The notes under the pieces are model-generated. The model worked only from the letters and a program-made list of their open reading frames with translations. It had not been told where the DNA came from and searched no databases. DNA of 64,000 bases, taken from positions 31,495,300-31,559,299 of the forward strand of contig NC_086254.1 in the NCBI RefSeq assembly GCF_021018805.1, in the 5' to 3' direction. Positions 1 through 12,500 of the stretch are shown here, one piece after another (positions within the stretch are counted from its first letter, which is position 1; the number at the start of each line of letters is the position of its first letter). A program made the position numbers and the translations under genes. This DNA comes from Prinia subflava. Taxonomy: Eukaryota > Chordata > Aves > Passeriformes > Cisticolidae.

Positions 1-148
1 CATCCCTGGAAGTGTCCAAGGCCAGGTTGGATGGGGTTCAGAGCAACCTGGGATAGTGGAAAGTGTCTCTGCCCATGGTAGTGGGGCTGAAACAAGATGG
101 CCTTTAGGGTCCCTTCTAATCCAAACCAGTCTATGATTCTGTGATTCT
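1..148 (+). mobile_element. CR1 LINE 3' end fragment (runs off the left edge)
   Basis: The stretch matches the well-known avian CR1 3' end: a GATGGCCTTTAGGGTCCCTT block followed by the tail ctatgattctgtgattct at 131-148. It is truncated by the window edge and carries no ORF. Confidence 0.85.
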
Positions 149-376
149 CCAAATTCCCAAATTTCTCTCAAAGTGGCAGATGGCCCTAAGGGCTGTTAGC
201 AAATGGCTCTGCCTTCTTTTGACTGGTTGGGGATGTGACCTGTCATGGGGACAGGAGGGACTGAGGCAGCCTGGGGCCCACCATGGCCCCCCATGAAGCT
301 CAGCATCTCACTGGCTAACAGTGTGAACTGGTGAGGGCCACCATGACCGCCCTCCCTGCTGTCCCAAGTGCTTCAC
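149..376. other. PLCG1: Edge intron of PLCG1
   Basis: This is intronic sequence downstream of exon 29. I see no splice-bounded reading frame matching the expected next PLCG1 exon and no other feature after the CR1 tail. Confidence 0.7.
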
Positions 377-538
377 CTGTCTTCAAGCCTTTCACCAGGA
401 AGGTGGCCTGAGCCAGGAAGTTCTCGTCGCTGAACATGTCCTCCTCGTACACCACGAAGCGGAGGAAGGCAAAGTCAGGGTTGCTGACCTGAAAGTGGAA
501 CTGCTTCGGGGTCCAGAGAGGGTTCAGGCCGTTGTCAG
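377..538 (-). CDS. PLCG1: PLCG1 exon 29 (C2), last exon inside the window
   Basis: It encodes residues 1123-1176 ([20 protein letters not shown], then [20 protein letters not shown] and FLVKGLKT). It ends in phase 1 at donor GTGAAG. The next exon, which should start like human GYRAVPLKNN, is not between 1 and 376 and must lie beyond the left edge. Confidence 0.97.
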
Positions 539-3500
539 CTGCCCACAAAACACATCTGTCAGTGGGCAGCCCCACTGAGTCCTCCCACTGCCCCCATGGC
601 TGATGCTGGGCTCGGGGGCAGCATGAGGGCAGCTCCCAGCTCAGTGCCAGGCCTTGCTGCAGAGCCCATGGCTCACACCAGGATCAGGAGTGCTGGTGCA
701 TCCCTCTCCCTTCCCTTCATCACTCCACTCACCCACGATCTCTGTTTTCTGCTTGGCGTTGTCATACTCAGCACCAGACACCTCCACCTCCACGAAAGGA
801 CAAACGATTCCCCTTCCATTTTTGGGAAGGTGCCGGGCCCCCAGGACCTGAGCAGAGAGCAGGAGAGACTTGGTAAGAGAAAGAAACAAAGGGGAAAAAA
901 TGTGTTTGCATCCCAAGACATTTTCTTCCCAAATAAATCATCCTGGCTCTGCAAATTGGAGAGAGAAGCAGCAGTGACAGCCAGCCCAGCCTGGCATCTC
1001 GGAGAGAAACAGCTCCCACCCCTGGAAGCTGCTATAGTGTTCTTGATCCCCCGTTTGACTTGTAAGCCATTAAAAAAAGCAGCTGAACTGCTCCAGGTTC
1101 CTGCCTGCTGCTGGCACAGCCAGGCCTGGGCCACAGCATCCCTCCCCCAGCTTGCCAAGCTGGACCCCAGCCCAGCCCAGCACTGTTCCCTGCCGGGAGC
1201 ACTATCCTGGACCCTCATCTTCGCTGAAACTTCTCAGCCCTCCTGCCTTGGTGCCAGGAGGAAAAGGAGCTGCTCCCCACCACTGCTCTGCCTCGTGTCT
1301 GCAGCACAGTCTGTGCTCCACTCAAATGCCAACCTGCTTCCTCGCAGGAGAAGCAATCCCAGCTCCCTCTTGCCCGTGGCCATATGTCGCTCCAGCGTGC
1401 TGTCGGCACGCTGCTGCTGCAGGGGAAGGACCTGCTGCCAACGCTGCATCATGTGCTTTGAGTCATGCTGGGCTCGAGATGGCTTCTCCATCCATGAAAG
1501 CTGGCTTTGGTGGGGGCAGCAGGCAGTTTTGCCAGAAAACAAGAGGCTGAGCCTGTCTCTTAAAGGCGACAGTGACTGCCACAATGACTCTTGACACTTA
1601 GTGGTGGCAGCCGCATCCTGAGGTGCAGGAAGGGCTTGGAAAACAGATGGGGCAGGGAATTTTTAGGGAGACATGGGGTCAGTGGTGCAGAGGGTACTTG
1701 ATGGGTGTCCTCATGGAGAAGGGCTGTGGCTTTTTTAGGTGGGATCACTCTGAAACGGAGGTGGCTGCAGAGGAAACCTGTGAGCACCAAAAGGCAGGAT
1801 CTCCACTGCATCCTCCCCAAGGTCTACACGAGCTGAGGGGACTGGCAAAGGAGACTGTTGACACACAGTTCTGGTTCTGAGACCACAGGGAATGCCTGTA
1901 CAGGCTACTGGACCCTGCTGGTCCAAAGATGAGAGCCAGCTGGTTTGGCACAGCCCTCCAAGAGCTTTGCCTGCCGAGCTGCCCCACGTCCCTGCAGAGC
2001 CACTGCTGTGCAGCTCTGAGAGCTGACACAGGAACCATCCAGCCAGTTCCACCATTAGGGAAGTAAAAAAACCTCATCAAGCATCCACAGCCCATCCTCT
2101 GGCATCCCCCACCCTTAGCTCCCCTCCTCTTATCATCACCAGCAGCACAACACAGAAATGGCCTGAAAAGTTTGATCTCGAGCATCTTCCCAAGAGGGGC
2201 CATGAGCAAGGGGAAATGGAAACGTGGAGCCTGGAGCAACTGAGTGACAAGGAGGGGACAAGGCACTGCCCTTGTGATGTTAGCCTGTGGATGCAGTCCT
2301 GGCCAGGCTCTGGGGACAGGGATGCCACCTCTGCGGCTCGTGGATGCCACCTGCTGGCACTGGGAGCCGGACAGGAGGAGTCCTGGGGGAGCATGCAGGG
2401 ATGCTCCTGCTGCTGCTCTCCAGGCACCCTCAGCAGCACCCGTGGGTGCCCCTCCTCAGCGAGGGCTCTCCCAGTCTGTGCTGCAGGACAGGGGCTGAGG
2501 GGGGCTTGGTGAGGAGCAGCTGCAGGCAGAGCCAGGAGCCCAGAAAAACCATCCTCTCACCCAAATGTGGTACAACCACTGGGGTCTGAGCCTGCATTCC
2601 CCCACACCAGGGGGTGGTACTGACCTCAATGGAGATGGAGAGTGGTTCTGTGCCCCGCAAGGTGCTCTTGTCAAAGGGGTCAAAGATGTCGTCCCTCATG
2701 TTGGTTGGCTGCAGGACGTACCCACACTGGCCACTGGACATGAACAAGGCCTGGTTCATCTGCATGGGCTTGTCTGGAGAGCACAGGCAGGAGATACATG
2801 AGATGAAGGACTGCACTTTTCACTAGCTAGATCATCACCCCCATCATGGATGCTTCACAGGAAGCCCTTGGCAAGAGGACCTGGCTCACCCCTTGGCAAT
2901 CCTGAGCAATGTGTCCCCACTGCAGCCTGTGCACGTGTCGGGGCCATGAGGTGACTCTCTCATGCACGACCTGCCCAGCTACCCAGTGCTCCATGGGTCA
3001 CCTCCCTCTTTTCCTCCTGCTTTTGTCAGCTTTCCTTGTGCTGACTGTAGTGTTTGCCAAACCCCCTGTGAGATGCTTGAATTCACAGAAGGAATGAAAA
3101 AGCCGGCAGGAAGAAAGAGGCAGGTTGTTTGCTGGTGTGTCGGTGAGCTGAGCAGGCTCACAGCAGGGCTTGGCAAAGGCCAGGGAAGGGAAGGCTGGAC
3201 TGCACTGCAGGAGCAGGAATGGGAACTGGGGAAAAGCAAGAAGAGCAGCCAGCTGGACTGAGACCATGCAACCAGCTGGTGTCCCAAGCCTGGGGCTGCA
3301 CCATCCCCCTTGGCACCTTCCCTGCCTGCCCTGCTTGTCACCAGAGACCTGGGAGGACTCCCTGCCTCCTCTCCATTTCATCTTGTTCTCATGGCATAAT
3401 CCCCAGCCTCAGCCCAGCTCCTTGCCTCAATCCAGCCCTCTGGAGTACATTACCCCGGGTCTCAGTGCCTGCAGAGCCCTTCCAAGACCCAGAGCCCCTC

Positions 3501-6500
3501 CCAGCCCCCATGTGCAGGAGCAGGGCTCAGCAGGTGGCTCGGAGGGGGCACAGGGCACCCCCAGCCCCCAGCCCACGCCCTCTGCCCTCACCTGGGGTCT
3601 GGAAGTTGAGTGCCACCAGCTGGCTGCCACAGATCCACATGGGCAGGGGGTCGTAGTTGGAGGAGTCGAGGCGCTGGCCCTTGGGGTAGATGCGGGACAG
3701 CTGCAGGCGGTTGTACTGCAGGAACTTCTTGCCCTTGATCTTGTTGACGTACTTTTCTGCCTTGGTCTCGGGAAAGGAGGACATGTCTCGGTAGCAGGCC
3801 CTCTCTGTGCCAATCTCTGGGAGGGGACAGCACGGTGTAAGCCAGCAGCACGCTCCCTTTGCTGACACTTAACCACCCCAGCTCCTTGTTAACGCCATCC
3901 TCTCACCCCTGGCACAGCCACCAGGGCTGTGCAGACCCTGCTGTGCCCCAGTGGGTGTTTGCCAGGTGCCCAACACCAATGATACAGCTCCCACTGACCA
4001 GGCATGATGCTCCCCAGCCCCACTCAGCAGCTGCTCTGGGTGCTGACAGACCCCAGCAACAGAGGGATAGGAGAGGGAACTTGTACCCTCTGGGGTTACC
4101 CAGAGCTCCAGGGTAAACTGGTGATTTGGGCACCTTGGACACCCAGCCTCTGCTGAGATCTAGCCAAAGCAGCCCCTTGGGGCACACCAGAGGGTCTGTA
4201 ATGCCACAGTGACTGCCTGTGATGACCACCAGCTCAGCAGATGCTCACTCTCTTCATCAAAGGGCACAGGTCGGCAATAGACCACCAGTTCTGAAAGCTC
4301 CAGGGCAATCTTCTTTCTCCTCTCCATCATCTTCCCTTCGGAGAGCTGCCAAGAGAGGGTGAGAGAGGCGTCAGGTCAGGTAGGAGCAGTGGTGATGGAT
4401 GACACAACTCATAAACTGACCCTCACTGCTTGGTGTGGCTCCTGCCCACACTGTGGGAACCACCAGCAGATCTGCCAGGTCTGCATGGGGGACATCACAT
4501 TGGTAGGGCCTGGGTAGGTCCTACACCCTGGCACTGGTACCAGCACAGGGCATCTGTGGCCTTGCCACCCTCCACAGATGGAGATCCCCCACGTCCTGAG
4601 GCTGCAGCACCCACCCAGTTGTCCAATCTTCCCAAATATCCAGCCTGAACCTCTCAAGCCATGCGCCCACCACCCCTTGCCACACTGTCTGAGATTGCTC
4701 CGGCTTTACCATCTCCATAACTGTTCTGCCAGCCACCACCAGTGGCTGTCACCTCACTGTCCCCCACCTGCCTCCACCTGCTCCTCGGCTCCTGGAAAAC
4801 CCAGCCCTCGGGCAGGAGATGCCTCCCCCGTGCCACGGGCCTCACCCTGGCATCAGCTGTCTGAGCTGCCTCCCGGATCTTCTTCACCCAGTCCAGCAGG
4901 TCCTCGTGCGTGTCGGCTGCCACGTCCAGGGACAGGCGTGGCACCGAGGCCATGCTGATGGAGAAGACGAAGAGGCGGTTGTTCTTCCCCTCGGGGCGGA
5001 TGGCTGTGAGGGACAGCGAGCAGAGGGCAGGGTCACAGCACCTGCTGAGCCCAGCCCTGCACAGCGAGAAGGGAGAAGACAGGCACAGGGACTCGTGGCT
5101 GCCCTGGCACTCTACAGCTACAGGGAACTCCCATTTCTGGCCAACCGGAGGCAACAGGAGCCCAGGAAGCAGCAAGTGAGGGGCTGAGAGGCCTCACGGG
5201 ACCTTTGCGATGCTCCCTCGCTGGCACTCACCGATCTGGCAGGAGGGCACGTCCAGGACGCCTCCGAGCAGGTCTCCCAAGGGGCTGTTCTCATCCAGCT
5301 GCTGCTGGGAAGGAAGCACAGCAGGATGGAGCAGAGCAGAAAACAAGTGGGCAAAGCAGCCAAGCTCGGGGGGCACAAACACTCCTCGCTGCGCTCATGG
5401 CCATACTCACCTCCCGCTCTGGCTCCAGGCTAGTGGGACTAGTGATTTCCTCTACATAGTTGGAAGGGAACCACAGCTGCTTTTTGCCACCATAATCTCC
5501 TCTCCACCTGCAAGGGAGGGAAGGGGCAATGTCAGCACCCACCAGGGGACCCCAGAATATTCTGAGCGGGTGTGAGGGGAACAGGCAGCTCTTCCACCAT
5601 CTCCTTTTAGGGTTTGTGAGGTTTTGAACTGTGCGGCTCATGGGTAATCCCCAGACAGATCCATTCCTAGAATGGACACATCTTTGTGTGGATGATGACA
5701 GCAAGGTTTGACCATATCCCCTAGGGAAAAGGGAGGTTCAGGACCAACTCACCAGCCTCCTTCCTGTTTCTCCACATTCTGGATGATGGCATTTTTGGTG
5801 AAGGTGAGCTCGTCCTCCCTCTGTGCCTTGTAGTCAAACAGGGCTTTGACTGCACACTGCAATGAGAAGGGGTCCCATGAGGCTGGGCAGGGAATGGACA
5901 CATGGACAATGAGCCCACAGGATGAGAGATCACCTCCCACCACAGATGTGTTTGCTGGGGGGCTGTGAGGCACATCATGAGCAGGCAGGCAGCATCCAGC
6001 CCTGCTGCCAGAGGCTGCCAGACCCTAGTGACACCCTGCAGAGCAAATCAAGGCTCCCATTTATGCCACAGCAGACATCACAAGTCTGGTATGGCCCTAC
6101 ACAGGCACTCTCCTCTGTCCCACTGATGGGCTTAGCTTGGCGAGCTCAGAACCAGAGGCAGCCCAGCCTGGGAACCTGGAGGTTCAACTTCCACTGTCTC
6201 TCTCTTCAAGATCTAGAAATGACCATGAGTAACTAATGGTCATTTCTAGATGAAATGACAAACTAATACAGCTCTTGGAAAAGAAAAAGACCCTTGCTAA
6301 ACCCTCCAGCCCTGCAGTTTGTTTTGTGGCAAACAGTGAGAGTGTACCTTGAAGGTGGGCATGGGGTTGGCTTCCACATAGAACCCAGGGTGGCGTCCCT
6401 CGTACAGGGCTCCATAGTCCGGCTCCTGGGGAAGCAAAGGGACAAAGCAAAGTGTTTACAGCAGGACTGTAGGGGAAAAGGTTCCCTACCCTGGAGTAGG

Positions 6501-9500
6501 TGGGACAGTGCCCCAGGAAGCACTGAAAAATGATGCTGCACACAGCAAACAGCAGCCCAAGCATGGCTCAGAGGGGCAGCACCGAACTCCACTCAAGTGT
6601 CAGGAAGCCCCAAGAGGTGTGGGCTGTGAAGCACAGAGATGGTTCACACATCACCACCTCAGGACAGCAGCTCAAAAATGACCTGTCCATCACCCTTTGG
6701 CTCCTGCACTCACCGCTGTGCCAATCTTCTCCAGGGTCTCCTCATTGATGGGGTAGCGCAGCTTCATCTTGCGGTACAGCGGGTGCTTCTCGTAGTAGCT
6801 GATCAGGTCCACCAGGCTCTCAAACTCAGAGTTGCCCAGCAGCACAGTCTGGCCCTCCTGCTGCACCCGGCAGTGCTTGATCTTCCCTTCTGCCCTGGAG
6901 GGGGAAACACAGGGAGAAGCCACTTGGCACCCTGTTGCTGTTTGCCACGCTCAAATGACCACATGGAGACTGGAAATTGAGAGAGAAGACAGCAGGGCAG
7001 AAAGGTCTGCCCTTTGTTTATTATATCTTATTATATACTTCCAGAAAGGTGACCATGGATTGGAGGGTGGAATCCCACCCCTCATCCACAATTGGCCAAA
7101 ATGACTGCCTTCTCTTCTCCTGTAGAAGAATGCAAAACAATGGCAGTATTTACAAAAAACAATCTCCTGTTTACATGAGCAGAGCGTGAGAAAGTGAGAA
7201 CTTCTACTTCAATATGAACGCTCAGAAAACTAGGAAATCTCATGGTGACAACACTCGGCAAGAGAAGGTCTCAGCCAAAATAAAGACACCGAGGAAAAGA
7301 TGCCCCTGGTGTGGTGGCTGAGCACAGCCACCTCCCATAGGAAGAAGGGAGGAAGAGCAGGACCTCAAGGACTTATTCAAGGGCCATCCCGGAGCAAGAG
7401 GAGTTCTGGGAGGGCTCATGTTGGGCTGAGGGCACCTCTCCTGCTCTCACACACTGCAGCATGCCTGCTCCTCCTCCAGCACCCACCACCCCTGCCGCAG
7501 GGACACACCTGAAGGAGATGGCGTAGGAGCTGGGCTCGCTCCTCTTGCGCACCAGGAAGGCTCCGTCGCGGGGCACCCGCATCAGCATGTGCTCGGCTTG
7601 GGCCCGCGTCAGGTTGGCGTGGTACCACCTGGCAGGAGAGACATCCCTGTGTCACACACCCAGCCCAGCCCACACCTCTGCCACAGCACGTGTCGCTCCC
7701 CCCAGCCCCTAAAAGGCTCCTTGAATCCTCCAGAGGAAGACAGGGACTGCAATGGGGCAGGCAGGATCAGAGCCCTTGGGTGAGGTGTGGCATGGGAGAG
7801 GGCATCCCAAGCAAAGCCAGCAGCTCTGTGCTCTGCACTGAGCCTCCAAGACACTGAGCTCCATGAACAACGAAGCTGGCTAGCATGGCTGCTGTGACAG
7901 AGCTCCATGGGGAGGAAGTGGGGACCAGAAAGCTCCAGCAAGGGAGGAATGGCTGAGGAGAGATCTGGGAGAACTTCCTACAGTGTCCCAGCTGCCCAGT
8001 GGACACACACACGCACTCACTCTTTGCTCTCGTGGGCATTGGTCTGTGGCACTGGCTCTGTCAGCCTCATCTCAAACTCATTGCACCTCAGTGGCACCTC
8101 CTGGTAGTGGGTGATGAGGTCGTAGAGGCTGTCGAACACCAGGTTGTCCGTCAGGAAGAACTTGGGGCTGCCAGCGTCCTGCCGCGAGTGGATCCGGCAG
8201 TGCTGCACCTTCCCATTGCGCCTGTGGAACAGGGAGGGGTGAGACAGGCCTGTCCATGGAGACTTTACACCTGCCTCAGGGCACAGCTCCAGCCTGACAT
8301 GGCATTCCTGCCCCACAGGAGAGTGACTGCATCACGATCCCAAGAGGCTTGACCCTTCTGCACTGGGACAGGGAGCTGACATGATGCTGAGGCACAGAAA
8401 GGGGAGAAAATGCTCACAGACCACCCAGGAATGGAACCCCACCCCTTGATGAAGAAAGTCTCAAGAGGAAACAACCCCCAGAGTGACACAGAGCAGTGTA
8501 CTGGCGGCAGGGCCCTCACCAGAAGGAGAGGGTGTAGTCTCCCACGAAGGTCTCGCTCTCCCTGACGAGGAAGGAGCCGTCGGGGGCCCCTGTCTCGATG
8601 CAGTACTCGGTCAGCAGCCGCTCCGCGATGTGCCGCCCGTCACGGCCCGCCCCCAGCTTCCCGTGGAACCACTTCTCCGTGGAGTGCAGCTCCGTGCTGT
8701 TGCTTGCCTGGCAGGGGGAAAGAGCCATCATCTAAGGAGGCCATGGTCATGGTGCTGGATTCTGCTTTGCTCAGGGGCCTTCCAGCTGGGAGCAGGGAGT
8801 TCCTGAAGCAGCTCCCATCCTCCCCACCACACGATCTCCCCCTGAGGTCAGCTGGAAACGGCAATGCTCAGCCCCCTGGGAAATCATGTTCCCTTTCCCT
8901 AGGGAACAACTCACAGGCACATAGGAGAGCCCTCACCTCCTTTTGCTCTTCCTCGTCCTCGTTTCCTTGGTCACTGGTTGTCTCCCCAGAGTAATAGATC
9001 TTGCTGCTGGTCAGCACAAAGTAATGTGGGTTCCACTCCTGCAAGGAAACAAACTCTGGCAAAGAGACCCCTGGGGAAGCACCAAACTGCCCACCATCCA
9101 CCCACGGGATCATCTCTTCCTGATCAGCACAAGCAGCGAGGGACGATCAGGACAGACACCAACACTGATTCCAGTGAGTCACAGGAGCTCCCAAGACATC
9201 CCCCAGATCTGAGACATGGATTTATGAGTAGCAAAAACCCAGCATGTGACAAATCACACTGCAAACACTCCAACACCTAATAAAAGGCGATGACCAAATG
9301 AAGAGCAAATCAATGCAAAAAGAAAACAGTCTGCATGGACTCAGCACAGGGGCAATCTGAGGTGAAGATATCAGAGATGGTTATGTGGATTTACCATTGC
9401 ACTTTATTGTTTAAAAAAAAAAACCTGTTTTATTTGCATGTGGCTTTCCCAGACAAACCCTCAGCAGAGTAAAGCTGCTGAAGGTGGTCTGTGAGTAAAT

Positions 9501-12500
9501 GCACACCGTAATGAACACTTGGTGCTTTACACAGCTAAACCCTTGCTTAGGTGTGCCAGGTGTGCAGGCACTTGGCAGGAGGCAGGGCTGGAAGCGCAGC
9601 CATCTCCAGAAATTCCTGCAGCACAAATCACAGGCTGCAGTGCCTTGGCCCAGAGCTCCCTCTAGCTCAGCCTTCTGCCTCTAGCAAAGGCCCACAGGAG
9701 ATTCCTAGGGAAGAGTACAGAGAGAGCCAGCATAAAACGCCCCCAGCCTTCAGGGACACCAGACAGACTGAGAGCCTTTTCAATCTTTTGCAGCACAGCC
9801 CTTCCTTCCAGTACACACAGGCCCTGACAGAGTCACCATGTCATTGATGGAGCCCTCAGAGCAAGGACTGGGTCACCATGGCTCAGACATACGTGATTGA
9901 TGGGGTCTTCCAGGTAGAGGATCCCATTCTTGATGGAGTTGCTGATGTCATTCTCTGAGTACATCACGGACGTGGGCAGCTCCTCGTAAGCGCTGCCCTC
10001 CGCCAGCTTCTTGTGCTGTGGGATGAGAGAGAGGGTCAGGCACCTTGAGGGCAGCAGGCACCCAAAAAGCAGCACAGAATTCCTGGTGAACAGCCCTAAA
10101 AGCCCATGCCTGCTGCAGTGGGGTCCTCCAGATTAGAATAAACAAGACCCATGCCACAGAGATCATCAAATAGCATTGAAGTCCCACTCTTCCTTCCCAA
10201 AGGTGATTCCTGAAGCAGGAATACCAATGTCCCCCATGCTCTCAAAGAAAGGCAGCACCCAGCTGAGCTCATTTCCCAGCAGATTCCCTGGAGCAAGAGA
10301 GCTTTTTTGTGTCCAGCTGTTCTTAGCATCAGGTCTCCACTTCCACCCCTCCACTGCTAACCGCCCCCTTCCAAAGGCAGCTGCCTTCAGTCCCACAGCC
10401 TCACCCCATTCCCTCACTTAGGAGCCTTGCTGGGCAAGAAAATTCACCTTGATGAGAATCTTCCTCTTGAGCTGGTTTGGAGATGGAAGGCCATCAGCAG
10501 AAATATCTACTGGTTTGGTCAAGAGCATGTCCCCAAAGACCTTCTTGAAATTCTGAGCCATGTTCCTCTGCTGAGCAATGCTGCAGTGGTCCTCAATGGA
10601 CAGAATGACGGGGAAACTAGGAGAAGGAGCAGAGCCATGAAAGCCAGCACTGGCTCTGGATGCAACCCAGGACTTCTGAGCTCTGTCTCAAAACCTGGCC
10701 TCTGTGCCCTGCAGGAGCAGCTCACATCAACAGCCATCTGTGCTGCCTAGAGCACCCAGTGCAGCCATCCTTCAGAGTGCACAGGGTGGAGAAGGACTGG
10801 CAAACTACTGAGGTTCACCCAAGGCCCTCCCTCCCACAACATTTTTCTGGGAAAAATCTCCCTTTGGCTGGGAGACATGACACGCTTTCTTCCCACCTCA
10901 TCCAGGCCTTGCACTGCAGCTCTGGATAAAGTGAGCTTCACTCTGCTACAGCCTTGACTCCACCCTCTCTCTGCTCTGCTAGCTGAAGTCCTGCTGTACT
11001 CACTCAGAGGTGACAAAGGCGTGCTCCTTGATAGTGACCAAGACATCAGAGAACTTGATCTTGGTGGTTAAGGTGTGTCCGTGGTAGATGACCGGCATGC
11101 CATCGGGACCGTCCCAGCAATCCACTGAAAGAGACCCACAGAGAAACTCAGCCCAAAGGCTGGAATAGAGGCAAGACGTGGCCATGAGATGGACTGAGCC
11201 AGGAGCTGATGGGAAATGTACTGGAAGGCAACACAGGACTGAGGTGATCAGTGAAAGCCCTGATCTTTCTATGGGACCAAAACCTTGGGCACAGATCACC
11301 CAGTCCCACATAGCAAACCACCTCAGCTCTTTCTGCACATCATGGTGTTAATGCTTCCACTGGCCACGCCAACCTTCAGCTCTGCCCTCCTTGCAAAGCC
11401 TCCCCTGACCACCACGAGCTCCTGTGATGGCAGAGCCCCAGGGGCCAGGCTCGGGTACTCACGTTCGATGCAGCGGCAGCCCATGCGCAGGCAGCGGGCG
11501 TAGGCCTCCAGCGAGGACTCGCTCGAGAACTGATCCCCCGTCAGGTACCTTCCAGGTGAGACAACACATCAGCACAGTGACAGGCCCACCGTGGGCACAG
11601 CCGTCTGCTGGGACATTGTGCACCTGCCTCTGCCACATGGGCATGGCAGGAGTGGCCTTTCTCCACACCTGCTGCTTTCCCCGGGTGAGGGGTTCAGCCC
11701 TGCCCCTGCTGCCAGGGGCTGCCAGCACTCCTCTGAGGTCCTGAGAGAAACCTCAGAAACCAAGATCAGCACTGGTGGTACAAAGAGCCCCCTGCAGCCT
11801 GAGAGCAGGGTGAGATGAGCTCTAGCTCCTGTCCTAGGCAGACAGGATCTCACTGCCTGCCCTCAGGGCTGCTCAGCTGGCTTCGGCTCTAAGTCCTTTA
11901 AATTTAGGCTAGCATGAACACAGAGCACAGACAGAGCCTGTCTGCACAGAAGGCAGCTCCTGTAAAATTGTTGTAGCAGCAGAGAGTGGAAAATGGCCAA
12001 TTTCAGCCTGACGGGGTTTATCACATCTGTCCTGAGAGGCTCTGGAGAATGACATTGCGAATGGTGACAGATTACCAGAGTGACAGCTCAGGATGTGAAG
12101 GCACCTGAAGGCCTGTGCAGATGTGTGCTGCTGACAATGAGCAAAACATTTATGGCTAAATGACAGAAGGGATGAGTGGGGCACCAAGAGGGTCTCTGAC
12201 ATACTGGCCTTGGTTTGGAAAAGCCTACTTGACCCATCACTGGAATCAGGCAAGATCAGGATACTCCCACCCTGGCATGAGAAAAGGATGCTGAGAGCAG
12301 CTGGGTGGAGACAGCCCTGCCCTCGTCCTTACGTGTTGTGTGAGGAGGAGATCCAGTAATGGGAGAGAGGGTTGTTCATGTTCTCCAGACACACCATGTC
12401 CAGTTGTGAGTTCCAGATGCTGTTCTCTTTGGAAAACAGGAAGGTGAGAAACTGCTCAGGAAGAAACAGAAACGTGTTAATGATGCAGAGGAGCCAGCTG

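Larger units (their letters stand above)
2774..4845 (-). other. PLCG1: PLCG1 introns 26, 25 and 24
   Basis: Introns at 2774-3591, 3817-4248 and 4346-4845, interrupted by exons 26 and 25. They are GC-rich and short. I see nothing in them beyond splice signals. Confidence 0.75.

Noticed and set aside
596..1594. 332-codon plus-strand open frame near PLCG1 exon 28
   Set aside because: It passes antisense through a confirmed exon and has no recognisable protein similarity.
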